Positions 23,435-35,000 of a stretch of DNA of 64,000 nt are shown here, piece after piece; the stretch's first letter is position 1; the number at the start of each line of letters is the position of its first letter. The stretch covers positions 84,591-148,590 of the forward strand of contig JAIQDT010006474.1 of NCBI GenBank assembly GCA_021521415.1, read 5' to 3'. Made by a program: the position numbers and the translations under genes. The notes beneath the pieces are model-generated. The model was not told the origin of the DNA. It saw only the letters and a program-made list of their open reading frames with translations, and did no database searches. Origin of the DNA: Bidens hawaiensis (lineage: Eukaryota > Streptophyta > Magnoliopsida > Asterales > Asteraceae).

Positions 23435-23893
23435 TGCTGCTCGCCATACTGTTGTCAATAAGCTGTCGTATCTTTAGTTAGGTCTTTTTCCCATTCCTCG
23501 TCAGGTACAGTACAGAAGATCTTCCTGTATCGTACGGACTGGCTTATTTGGGCGGGAGTATTCCCCCTCCCGCCCTTGTGCGGGATTGTTCCCGACTTTG
23601 CTCATTCCTTCAGGTGACACTGAGTGATTGAGAGCTAAGTGCCTTGTGCGTGTAGCCTTGCTGCGCGGGTGGCCTTCCCTGATGGCTTGTATCCGAGGCT
23701 GCGGGGACAGGCGGAGTCCTTCACCATTGGGAGGCATTTCCTGCGGGAACAGCTTGCGTACTGCGCGTAAGGACGTCACGTCTCTGAGCATGGTGGATCC
23801 TGCGGATCCAGTTGGTTTCTGCGCAGACGTTCCTCTTCAAGGTGAGTCTTGCGGGTCCAACTGGGCTCTGCTGGGACCTACCTCTTCACCTCC

Positions 23894-24750
23894 CATTAAT
23901 ATCCATGCCACGTGACATCCACGTGGCTCACCTCATTCCTCTTCTCTCCATCCAAATTACCATTTTCAATGACTCCGGGTACTCCATTGGACTTACGACA
24001 CAACACGTGACAGCCGATGAACGTACGCTAGATAAGTTTATGAAACATTGGGCTTGTGTTTGTGGATCTTTGTCGAAAAAACAAGATTCTTTTGACGCAT
24101 TTTCCACCAGGACTACCCTCTCGTTTGACCGGAGGGTAATCCCAAACCCTAATTCTCTCAAAACTAGTTTTTTAAAACACTGGTGGGACCGATCTGACTT
24201 ATCAGTATCGATCCCACCCAAACATTATTACGCTGATAACGTCATGCAATCGACGTTTCGCATAACACCTTCACACATCAACAAGATCAAACAACACATT
24301 CTTGAACAATGCAAGAAAATAAACGAAGATCCACCGGTTCATTTATCACCCTACGTGAGTGCATGTGCTTTCATCTGGATTTGTTTGCTTAAAGTACAAA
24401 AGGTTCAAGAACCGCGTGATTCGAAAGACGGTCCGGTTTATTTAGGGTTTAATGCAGGTGGGATTAGTAGATTAGGGTGTGAAGGTGAGATTCCATTGAG
24501 TTATTTTGGGAATTGTATAGCTTTTGGGAGATGCATGGTGATTAAGAGTATGTTATTGGGAGATTACGCCATTGTTTTCGCTGCGAAATCGTTAGGGAAG
24601 GAGATTAAGAGGCTTGATGGGGATGTTTTAGGTGGTGCTGATAGGTGGATTAGTGATTGGGAAGAATTGGATATTAGGGTTCTTGGTTCACCAAAAGTTG
24701 ATTCATATGGGTTGGATTTTGGGTGGGGCAAAGTTCAAAAGGTTGACAAG

Positions 24751-24795
<45 letters not shown>

Positions 24796-24932
24796 GTAGG
24801 GTTATAAATGTGGTGTCTTTAAGTGGAAGTAGGGATATGAAAGGTGGGATGGAGATAGGGGTTGTACTTTCCAAGGAGAAAATGAGTGTATTTAGTTCTG
24901 TCTTCAATGGAGGTTTAATGGAACTTGCATGA
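23894..24932 (+). pseudogene. BAHD acyltransferase, 3' part
   Basis: This continues the frame broken at 2042. The catalytic HXXXD motif is present as HVTAD (24004-24018). YFGNC (24502-24516) is a signature associated with clade I BAHD enzymes, the group that includes malonyl- and hydroxycinnamoyl-transferases of flavonoid and anthocyanin glycosides. The structural DFGWG motif is at 24715-24729. The catalytic parts are therefore intact. An (AAT)n tract at 24751-24794 then shifts the frame: reading on gives poly-Ile and a stop at 24805, while the proper C-terminus continues in another frame as poly-Asn followed by a recognisable BAHD tail ending at TGA 24930-24932. Together with the transposon insertion this makes the locus a recent pseudogene. 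Without the insertions the protein would be about 478 residues, close to family size. Confidence 0.9.
24751..24794 (+). repeat. (AAT)n microsatellite inside the BAHD coding region
   Basis: About 14-15 trinucleotide repeats follow GTTGACAAG. The upstream frame reads the tract as Ile codons and the downstream frame as Asn codons, so a net shift (loss of one base or gain of two) occurred at its left edge. Confidence 0.93.
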
Positions 24933-26335
24933 AGATGAAGATGCATGACTAATGAGGACAGTACAAGAAAGAGCTAGGTTGATTCAGACTGTATGTCAAA
25001 TGTGGCAAGTAATTGATGCACATGCATAGTAGTACAAGTAAGTAATTGATGCACATAGGTCAAGTGAGTGATGAATTTTTTACATGTTGAACAAAATTGT
25101 ACTTTTGTAGAAATGCTTGTTTTTTATTTAAAAACATTTTTTTTCCATGTGTAATCCTTGTAACCTTGTTCCTATTGTAAGAATTTGAAAGCATTACCAT
25201 GCCACATGTTGTTTAGGTGAGGTTTTTAAATATCGTAATGCCTTTAATGCCCTTAGAGTTAAATATAATTATAGGAGTTAGGACATTCGTATATTAGTTG
25301 ATTTAAGTTTTGATTTACGAGAATAATTATTTGTTTGATTAAATGGTTGATAAATCTAGTTAATTAAAGAACGAACACCTGTTTTGATTAAAGAAAATAC
25401 AAAACAAGTCGAGCCTGCTCGACTCTATATTTTCAGTCTACTAAGAAGTTGAGTTCGTATTTCACACGTCTTTTACTCGAGTTGAGGATCGATCAACTGT
25501 TCTCTCTTTCTTTTTCAGATTTGATTATTTTTTGGTTTTAGTTTTTTTTTAAGTAAGCATTAAATAACATTAACAACAATCTTATATTTTAGTAAAATAT
25601 AATATACCAAAAGGAATGCATTCTCTGTCGTCAAATGTGTCAAAAGCAAATTGTCTATGACGTGAATAGGTGTAGCGGTTTTCATGTGGGTTGACAATTT
25701 TGATTTCATATCTACTTAATTAATATTTTTAATTTGATTCGTATATAAGAAAATCTCATTAACTAATATTTTGTAGATGGTGCTTTTCACATGGTTTAGA
25801 AAATTCATTTTATTGCTCCACTAAATAAATTATTTTAATTTTGTTTTCCATAAGCAAGCTTCACAACTAATCTTCAATTTATTATTTAACAAGTGTTTTA
25901 CCTGACGCGTTGCGTCAGGACAAGTTGGTAAAACCTGGGTAGTGATAAACTCAAGCGTCACGGTCACTGCATTGAGGCAGTGAGTCAACGTGAATTCGGT
26001 TGGTTTTCATTATGTGCATTATGATACCAGTACAAAAAAAAACTAAAAATCTAGGTGCACCAATGGGATGACGTCGGTCGGTAAAACTTGGGTGTTGGGA
26101 AGACCCAGGTTTGTCGATACCAGTCGTTGAGGAGGTCAGTTTACGTAAATTCGGCTAGTTTTCATCACGTTCGTTACGGTACCGGAACTAATGTTCATTA
26201 CAGTACCGGAATTAAAACAAAATGCCGTGAGTCTGCGCGAATACGGTTGGTTTCCGTCACGTAAGATACCATAACAACAAAAAAAAAACGAAACTTATAT
26301 TCGATCGGTTTTCGTTACAATATCTTAATTAAAAA
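24933..26335. other. AT-rich intergenic region with unclassified repeats
   Basis: No gene is recognised. The first few hundred bases are presumably the 3' flank of the BAHD gene. Around 25897-25915 is a short perfect hairpin (CCTGACGC, loop GTT, GCGTCAGG). Around 25990-26280 the phrase AATTCGGTTGGTTTTCAT and variants recurs several times beside ACGGTACCGG, suggesting an old dispersed or tandem repeat. Confidence 0.5.
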
Positions 26336-26529
26336 AACAAAAACAAAATAATGTGGACCAACAAGAAAAAAAACAATTTAGACACTGACCCACCAAAGTA
26401 ACACCACCACTAAAAAGATAATAATAAATCATAACAAAAACAAAATAATGTGGACCAACAAGAAAAAAAAACAATTTAGACACTGACCCACCAAAGTAAC
26501 ACCACCACCAAAAAGATAATAAATCATAG
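26336..26529. repeat. 97-bp tandem duplication
   Basis: Two near-identical copies (about 26336-26432 and 26433-26529) share AATGTGGACCAACAAG and GACACTGACCCACCAAAG. Only small A-run and ATA indels distinguish them. Confidence 0.88.
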
Positions 26530-29500
26530 TCTGCAGAGCAAAGGGGTTGAACCCTAGTACAAAAGGTCCAAATGAACTAAACCAAATAGCATAACCACCC
26601 CACCTAAACCATATTTATTTCTATCATATGAAATTAATAGCTAATATAGCAAAACATAAAAACTCTCTACTATGACATCAAACTTCTTAAATATACTAAT
26701 TAGATAATATTTAATAGCTTTTAATTCATGTGTTGCATGTGCTAATAGTTATACACTAGGTGACATAAGATGTTTATCTTTAATTGAACATTAACTTCAC
26801 CTTGGTAAAGATTTTATTTGGACTCATGGATGATGTTCATCTTCGATTGAAAGTTGAATTTATCATTATAAGAAAGATAGAATCACGGATGTTCCCCTCC
26901 TGATTTCATGGTTCAATCACTGAAATCAGCCCCTCCCTTGACGAGGGCTTGTTAGAAAAAATTAACTAACCAATTGTAACACCTTAGTCAAATCCCACAT
27001 TGGTTGTGAACACAAGAGATTATTGGTTTATAAGAATGTATTGTCTCTTAAATTATCAACATGTTTGGGCTTAGTTGACTGTAGAGCATATGAAAACTCT
27101 ACATTTAAGTGTGCTTATGTGAGAGTAGTACCAAAATTGGTGGACTCTACCAAAATTGGTGGACTCTAAGAAATTCTCTCCTGGGACAACCAAACAGAAG
27201 TCTATGATTTCCTGGATGAAATATTATAAAAGAACGTTCAACCGAATTTCCTTAACAAAAGAAGAAATGTTTATATTTTATAAGACATTGAATGTTATTG
27301 GGGTTGTGTTGAAAACAAGGAAAATATTGACATAAACCTTTAAACCCTAGCCACCAATCAAGACTCCTCATCTATTCAACATTTGAGTTCCATCGAAAGT
27401 GAAAAACTAGGGAGAGAAAGTTTCCATTCAAGCTTGGTTACTTTTCCTTTAGCTCGAATTTCGGTTGTACAAAACAAGGGATTTCGTTTGGCAAAGAATC
27501 ACATGTAAACATGTGATATCAAGCTCATTCTTCATCAAAACTCGGTTATAGGACCCTATTCGGTTTCAAGGTATGCTTTAAGTAAAAAAGCTTATGTTTT
27601 CACGTATAGTTTCGCATAGTGCTGGTAATTCATGTCTTAACAGATTTAACAGGTAAGAAGCGACGCGCGTAACACAAATTTAAAACTTGAATACGACTCG
27701 TTTAACTACTTTATATGTCATGACTATAAGACAGTTTTAAGTTTTGTGTACAAATAAGTGAAAATGATGGAGTCTAACCTTCTAATTTCAATTATTTAAG
27801 AAAATAAAAAAATTATACACCGCACCTTTTTTATTAACAGGTCTTATCGTGTCTTAAACAGGTACCCAATTGCCAGCCCTAGTTTCGCATGAGACAATGA
27901 GGGATTGATATTTGAACCCTTTGGAAACATAAATAAACGATCTTGATATGTTAGGCTTCCATCGTCAAGTTGCAAAGATCAAATCTAAGGTTTCTCAAGA
28001 ACATCAACCATGTATGGGTTTTCGCTTTTGTGAGGGGTTTTCGCAACCTGCCTAGTATGCACTTAGGGTCCATATTTCGCATTAAGATTGTAGTTTTTGT
28101 TTAATCAAAGTAGTTTTCTTCACTAGTTGTCTCCCTAAAATGGTATGGATCACCAATACAATTGTCTAACTTTCAAATGAAGTGATCACATTCTTCAACG
28201 AGCACACCAAGTATTTGGCTTTACAAATTACTTCTAATCTCACTATATCAAGATCACGAGTCTTCACCTAACAACAAATTAACTCTATATCAAGATAAAG
28301 TTCTCAACCCAATATAAAACAAAATTATATCAATATAGTGTGTCCCCCTCTCAAATCAACAACTAATGATGATTACTCACTTTTCAAAACACTAGAAAAA
28401 CCTCTAGTGTTGACCCCTCAAATTACAAGTAAGATGGTTGGATGTTTAGCTTTGAAAAGCTCTTCTTTTTTACTTTACACTTTTAATCTTCTCTCTATAT
28501 AATTAAAGCTTGATTAGACTTGAGTATTAGAAGAGATAAACATTGAAGTGTGTGTGTAATTATTGTAGAGCAAAGGGGCGAAGACATAGTTTGAATAAGT
28601 CTTCAATTTATAGCCAAGTATGTGAAAGACAAGGTTAAAAGATTGGTGACCCGACGGTCGCTTCCACGGTCGCTTCAAGCAATCGTGGATGCCCAATCCA
28701 TTTCACATTGGTTTTACCAATATGTACGTTATGCGTGGTCATTGTCTTGATATTTTGCCTTCTAATGTTAACCAACACACGTGAGAACATGCCCCAAACA
28801 GTTCTCACATCTTCATACAACACAACCTAGTAATTCACCCATTTGGTTAAGCATATTTTATCAACTTTAATCAAAGCTTCAACCCATTCCACATTTGAGT
28901 TTGACTTGCCCCTTTGGTAGAGATGGTTGCCCAATGCAAGAAGGATTACGAGAGACTTACCAAGAGTGGAATAAATATTTCAAATATTTGAAATTCAAAT
29001 ATTTGATATTTAAACAAATATTTTTAAATATATATTTTTATAAACTTATCCTAAGTTTATAAATACTAACAACCTATCTTAACTAAGTTGTTAATTTTTC
29101 TTTAATAAATTAATCTTGTAATTTCTTCATCATCATGCTGGTATAGAAATCTTAATTTAATTCTTGATAGATATGAACTTGATAATCTTGATCTTGAGTG
29201 TGTGTAGTCTTGATTAAGTTTAATAATATTGCTTAACTGTTAATAATGATGATCAATCAAATGTTAAGGGACATGTGTGTAACATATGGTTATCAATGAT
29301 AAACTATAACCATTTTATGTCACATTGTATTAATTAAGTCATTATCAAAGTATTAAATATGATTAAAGTTTAAACCATTGTTTTTCCAACATAATATATA
29401 ACATGTGAAAACTTAGTGTTAAAACGAGAACTAGATCAGAGCAATGACTACCATCATTTGTGAAAACTACATGAAATGAGAATACTACACTTAAATGGTT

Positions 29501-30994
29501 TAAAGCATTTAACCTTACGTACGAACGTTAAACAGATCTACCATGCCATTCTGTGATAGCTTAACATCCTAATCATACTTGTTTGGCGAGTTTCTAGACC
29601 CGTGTTTACGATGTGTTTTGGGGTGGTGTGCATAGTCATGAAATTTTGCAACTATGGTAATAGTTTTGACTTGTTGCCTATGTTAAAAGAATGAATATTT
29701 ATATGTTAATGAATGGTTAAGTCTTATGAAACGAACAGTAACAATAATTATGTAAATGACTTGACAAATACGAAATGAGTTTGTGTGATGGTAATATAAG
29801 CATAGGAAGGGTATGTGAAACTGATACATGTTTTTATTATGTAATATGGTAATATAAACATTGGAAGAGTATGTGAACCCGATACGTGTTTATATCATGT
29901 AAGGGTCCTACGCGACATGATAGATGGGTCTTATGAAACATATGGAATGATGATGACACCAGTCATTCCTATGCGACACGTGGAATGTATAGGTTACATA
30001 TGATATGATCTGTGTATGAATGCTAATTCGTTAAGACCTAATATTGATCATTATTATAACAAATTATTATGTGAAACGTGTGTTTTGTTTAATCGTTTAA
30101 ACTATAACTTACTTGGTGTAGTTAACGGTTAGTATGCGCATAATGTTGATTGCAGGTATCAAGGATGTGGGCTTGGAGTGCATTGGAAGGATACCCCAAG
30201 TTCTGGCAGCTCCGCCACCACGTTAGCCATTGAAATTGACGTTCGGGATTGCGATCTTATCCAATTGCATCTTATTTTGTTTAAGGTCTGTTGCTCTACA
30301 TGGATGGAAATGTAACTAAGAACGATAATAAGACGATTATCGAGGAATATGTTCGTCCAAAGTTGAAAAATTACTGCATTTTTTTGGATGATTTAAGAGA
30401 ATAACATTATTCATCATAGTAAGTATATGCTAACTTATTGTATAAGAACTAGTATTAAGGCCACTGTTTTACGGTGGGGGCGTAATACCAAGAAATTAAC
30501 GTTGAAACATTTTTATCAAACTCGTGTGTTGATGGGGCGTTGGACATAGACAGTCGGGCATGAAGCGTCAAAATCATTGTGAAACATCCCGTCAAAATCT
30601 GATACAAGGAGGTTTTTCCATGTTTCCTCCTTGGTGTTCCAAAGAGAATCGGGCAGAGCGTCTAAATTACTATGAAACGTCTCGTCTTCGCTCGGAGTAT
30701 CGAAGGTAGTTCTAAACGCTATTAAAAAAATCATTGAGTTTGGAATGTGTCAAATCAAGCACAAGTGTCAAAAGTAACGTGTGTTTCAATTTCAGAATTG
30801 TTTCTGGATGTCCATCACCTTCGTTGAACCACCCATCGATATCAAGTTATTTGATAACGATTTTTTGACCCCAATAACCTCCAACTTTTTTATGTTAGAG
30901 TTATAGTGTCAAGAAAATTTAATCCTTTTGCATAAATTAAATTGCTTCATAAGATCCTGTTACACCATTGTGTACATAATTTTGCCTAAGACTC
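26530..30994. other. 4.5 kb of AT-rich repeat debris, no gene recognised
   Basis: No coding region with known domains is seen. Weak signs of old LTR elements include TGTTAGAAAAAATTAAC at about 26949 with a CCCACATTGG box and TTTATAAG downstream. A degenerate Met-type primer site (GATATCAAGCTC) lies near 27517. A roughly 65-bp tandem duplication with GGTAATATAA lies near 29786-29905. Sequence around 30120-30200 has the style of a gypsy LTR end. A 19-bp duplication (ACCAAAATTGGTGGACTCT) lies near 27130-27168. None could be bounded by target duplications. Confidence 0.4.
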
Positions 30995-32016
30995 TGAAGA
31001 GGTAGGTCTCAGCAGAGACCAGTTGGTCCCGCAAGACTCACCTTGAACAGGGACGTCTGCGCAAAGGCCATCTGCTCCCGCAGGACCCACCATGCTCATA
31101 GAATCTTACGCGCAGTACGCAAGCTGTACACGCAGGGAAAGCCTCCCAATGGTGAAGTACCCCGCCTGTTCCCGCAGTTGCGGATGCAAGCCATCAGGGA
31201 AGGCTACCCGCAGACAGCAGGGCTACACGCACAAGACACTAGCTACTTCAGCAGTCACGTGAAGGAATGAGCAAGGCGGGAACAATCCCGCCCAAATGAG
31301 CCAGTCTGATTCTGAAAGATCTTTTGTACCATACCTACCAAGGTATGGATAGGACAGACGATCTGACCAGAACAGCCCATGAGCCAATCACAGGGTGACA
31401 GCTCACCGACAACAGTGCGAGGAGGAGCACCCTCTAGTACTGTTTGTCACTATTAGCCGCTGCCTACTCACCAACCCTTACTGTGGAGCATGCGCAGCCT
31501 ACAGTTGGTGGAATAGTGTTACTGTTGGCCGTAACCTATTCACCAACCAGCATGGCCTGCGTACAATCCACAGTAAGTGGGACGTGCATAGTCTATAGTT
31601 GGTGGAATAGTGCAGCCGACTTTGTTACTGTTGGCCGTAACCTACCCACCAACCAGTATGGCCTGTGCGTAATCCACTGTTGGTTGAACAGGAATACTAT
31701 TCAGCCGGCTGTACCTTCTAGAAAACCTACCTTCGGCTATAAATACTCCAACATCTTGGAATGGTAAGATCATCTGCTATCCAGTTATCTAGCAATCTCT
31801 TAATATACACTTATATTCAGAGCAACCTAGTCTGATTCTCACGCCGGAGGGTGGTCACAAGGAGGAACCCCCCCCCCCTTCTCAGTGACGAGCTTACGGT
31901 GTTTGTTTTGCAGGTCTCCTGAAGAACAGCCTTCTCAGCTAGACCTCATCCGTGGGAAACATTACTTAACCCCCAGATTATCTATAATCTGTACAGGGTC
32001 ACTTAGTGTTTCTTCA
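30995..32016 (+). repeat. 5' LTR of element C
   Basis: The ends are TGAAGAGG...TTTCTTCA. TATAAATA at 31738-31745 is the likely core promoter. A run of 11 C residues (about 31868-31878) is followed by the leader. It is nearly identical to the LTR at 42927-43949. Confidence 0.95.
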
Positions 32017-32030
32017 TTGGCGCCATCCGT
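32017..32030 (+). promoter_or_regulatory. Primer-binding site of element C
   Basis: TTGGCGCCATCCGT begins immediately after the LTR. Elements A and D carry the same sequence at the same place, linking the three families. The cognate tRNA is uncertain. Confidence 0.82.
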
Positions 32031-32074
32031 GCATAAAAGCTAGAACTATTTTAGTTTTCACAATTTCTGAAGAA

Positions 32075-35000
32075 ATGGTTAACGTTACTCCGGTCCAAAG
32101 GCCTGTAACTGACCAAGAAACCCCGGTAACCACCCCAGCAACTGGGGGGAACACCGGCGGTTATACAATCCTTACGAACACTACCCCGACTACCCAAGCC
32201 GGGGCAAGTGGAGTAAATATTCCATTGGGGTTCACCGATACCCAACTGGAAAAAAGAACGAAGGTCCCTCGCCAAACACTAGATCAAGTGAAGGCGTGGG
32301 CCGAAGCACGGCAAAGAGAATTCCAAGCCGAATTGGATGAACGCTTGCGTTCAGCTCAACAGGCTGACGAATTCACCAGTACTCGCCAACACCTCAATAT
32401 GAGCAGTGACTGCGAGTACTCAGAAGACGAGTTGGAGTCTGATACCGACGCGAACCCTCGCCATAAGGCGAAAGGGAAGCGTAAGGACACGGACGTCCAA
32501 CCAAAAAGGAATTTTGGGGAAGCTTTTAAACCAATCGCGGAGAGAAACCCGCGTGACTTCTCCAAAACCTTTAGACCAACTGCTACAAATGCAGGAAGGT
32601 CAAAATTCGCAAGAGACATTGCGGAGGCAATCGCCCCGAGAAGTGCCAAACAAATGTCAAACATTGGCACTTATGATGGTCTATCCGACCCAGACGACCA
32701 TCTGAACAGGTTCATTGCGGGGGCTACCGTCAGCAACTGGACGGAACCCACGTGGTGCTACATGTTCCAGATGACTCTGGTCGGAGCAGCCAGGGCATGG
32801 TTCGATCGTTTACCGATCCACCACATATATGACTGGGCGGACTTTCAGAACAAGTTCAGCCAGCACTTCAGCCAACAGAGGAAGTACACTGAAGAGCAGT
32901 GGACGATCCTCAACTGCGTGAGAGAGGAGGATGAATCTTTACTAGACTTCATCACTCGCTTCAACTCCAAAAAGCTTAGTCTCGGCAACATAAGTGAGGA
33001 TCTGGTTCGCGCCGCCTTTATCCAAGGCGCCGAATACCCAGAACTTATCCGCACGTTGACGGGTAAGGATGGCATGCCATCCACATGGGATGCCATCATG
33101 ACGGCGGCAAAGCGCTTTGCCGAGACGGAAAAGCAACTGGGAAGGGACCTTCCCCAGAGTACGCACCTCTACACGCAGAGGACAAGAGAGAACAATGTCC
33201 GGATCGCCCGGCAGAACAAAAAGAGGAGGCTAGGTATTTGGCAGTCAAGGGTAAACTTTGACACCTCATCCAGCTCTCGCCCTCTTGTTGGCGGAAGGGA
33301 CAACACACACCCTTCAAATCGAAAACACCGGTGGACGCCACTCACAAAGAGCGTCACGGAGATATTTGCCACGGAAAAATTGCCATGGCCCAAAGCCCCA
33401 TCGATCCGGCAGAAACCTAATGCGGATCAAAGCAAATCCTGTGATTTCCACGGGACAAAGGGTCATGGTACTGAAGAGTGCACATCCTTGAAGGATATTA
33501 TTGAAACATTTGTTAAGGATGGAAGGCTTGCACATCTCGTGGCATCGATCAGGAAGGGAGGAAGGAATGACAACCGGTACAGAGGTAACGGACGAAAGCC
33601 CGTCGACATCAGCATCAACATGGTTCATGGCAAGGTCAGAGGAAGAAAAAGACGGGTGATAGAACCATACGCGTGGAAGGAAGCTGAGGTGCGCTTCCCG
33701 CGAGTGCCAGGAGGCCCCAGCAAAGAAGGCCCCATCGTCATCAGAAGCCAGCTGGGGCACTACATCACCTCCCGCACTCTTGCTGACAACGGCGCTTCGT
33801 CGACAGTGATGTACAGGCAGTTCTTTGATAAGCTGGATGATGAAGACAAGGAACGCTTGGAAACGGTCTACGCTTCAATGGAAGGGTTTGATGGCAGTAC
33901 AGAAACACCCCTGGGTATCCTATCTTTCCCCGTTACTCTTACTGATGGGAATCATTCACGCACAGAAGACGTGGATTTTGTCGTGATGAAAAAGCCACAC
34001 CACACATACGACATCCTATTCGGAAGAGATGGGATGGCAAGATTCAACGCCGTGGTATCTTCAGTCCACGGCATGATGGGATGGCCAACAGCTGAGGGTG
34101 TAGCAATGATCTCTGGCATTCCCCAGGTATGCATTGCATCTGTCTCATCTAAACCCAAACCGAAGAAGGCTAAACCAACCGTCACTGAACCGGAAAAATG
34201 GGCCTTCAATGGCAAATACCCCGACCAGGCCGTTACCATTGGACCAACAATTGTTGATCCCACCCGCACCTTACTCAAGCGCTTACTGCAGAAAAACGCT
34301 GACATCTTTGCGTGGACACCAGCTGACATGACTGGTGTACCCCGAAGTAAGGCGGAGCATAAGCTCAAATGCGATCCGGCTGTTACGCCAATCGTACAAA
34401 AGCGCAGGGTAATGGGGCCTGAACAAACTAACGCGTGTAGAACCCAAGTCAAGGAACTCCTTGACGCAGGCATCGTACGCGTTAGTAGATATCAAACATG
34501 GGTTGCAAATCCCGTAATGGTACCGAAGAATGACAAACAATGGCGCATGTGCATAGATTTCAAAGATTTGAACAAAGCATGCCCCAAAGATTGTTATCCG
34601 TTACCAGAAATTGATCTCAAAGTGGATTCGTTGGCGCCATTTCGCCTTAAATGCTTCTTGGATGCGTATAAGGGGTACCACCAAATCCACATGGCCATTG
34701 ATGACCAGGACAAAACCGCATTTCGGACGCCCGATGGTACATTTTGTTATAAAATGATGCCATTCGGACTTAAGAATGCAGGGTCCACGTACCAACGACT
34801 AATGGACAAAGAGTTTCATGCCCAAATCGGGAGAAACTTGGAAGTCTATATGGATGATTTGGTCATCAAAAGCCTCGAGCCTGAGGCGATGTTGAAAGAC
34901 ATTGAAGAAACTTTCAACACGCTCCGAAAGATAAACATGAAGCTCAACCCGAGCAAGTGTTCATTTGGGATGGAAGAAGGGAAGTTCTTGGGAGTCATTG

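Larger units (their letters stand above)
2043..23888 (-). mobile_element. Element A: non-autonomous Tat-like Ty3/gypsy LTR retrotransposon, nested host of B1 and B2
   Basis: The element begins TGAAGAAACAC and ends ACCTCTTCA, flanked by the 5-bp duplication CCTCC (2038-2042 and 23889-23893). It lies in minus orientation: primer-binding site at 13512-13524, gag on the minus strand, polypurine tract at 6264-6277. Without the nested insertions its LTRs are about 985 and 987 bp and its internal region about 7.26 kb. Almost all of pol has been deleted, leaving a mutated gag, small RT-start and pol-tail remnants, and an antisense five-exon gene (7612-10639, plus strand). It closely resembles the complete element C in the same window, so it would need enzymes supplied in trans. 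By eye its LTRs differ at roughly nine positions. Confidence 0.93.
13525..23888 (-). repeat. Right (5') LTR of element A, interrupted by B2
   Basis: The LTR is made of 13525-14062 and 23440-23888 (about 987 bp) and is split by B2. It matches the left LTR with scattered substitutions. It preserves the empty site for B1 (around 13910), just as the left LTR preserves the empty site for B2 (around 5808). Confidence 0.92.

Noticed and set aside
24674..24946. Minus-strand Leu-rich frame opposite the BAHD 3' end
   Set aside because: It is produced by the reverse complement of the AAT tract and BAHD coding DNA, with no domain of its own.
30516..30734. A 72-codon minus-strand frame rich in Asp/Phe
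   Set aside because: No domain, splice context or homologous copy in the window; probably a fragment of an unclassified repeat.
32006..32074. Upstream in-frame ATG for the element C polyprotein
   Set aside because: It lies within the LTR end and primer-binding site. The homologous gag in element A starts at the position equivalent to 32075.
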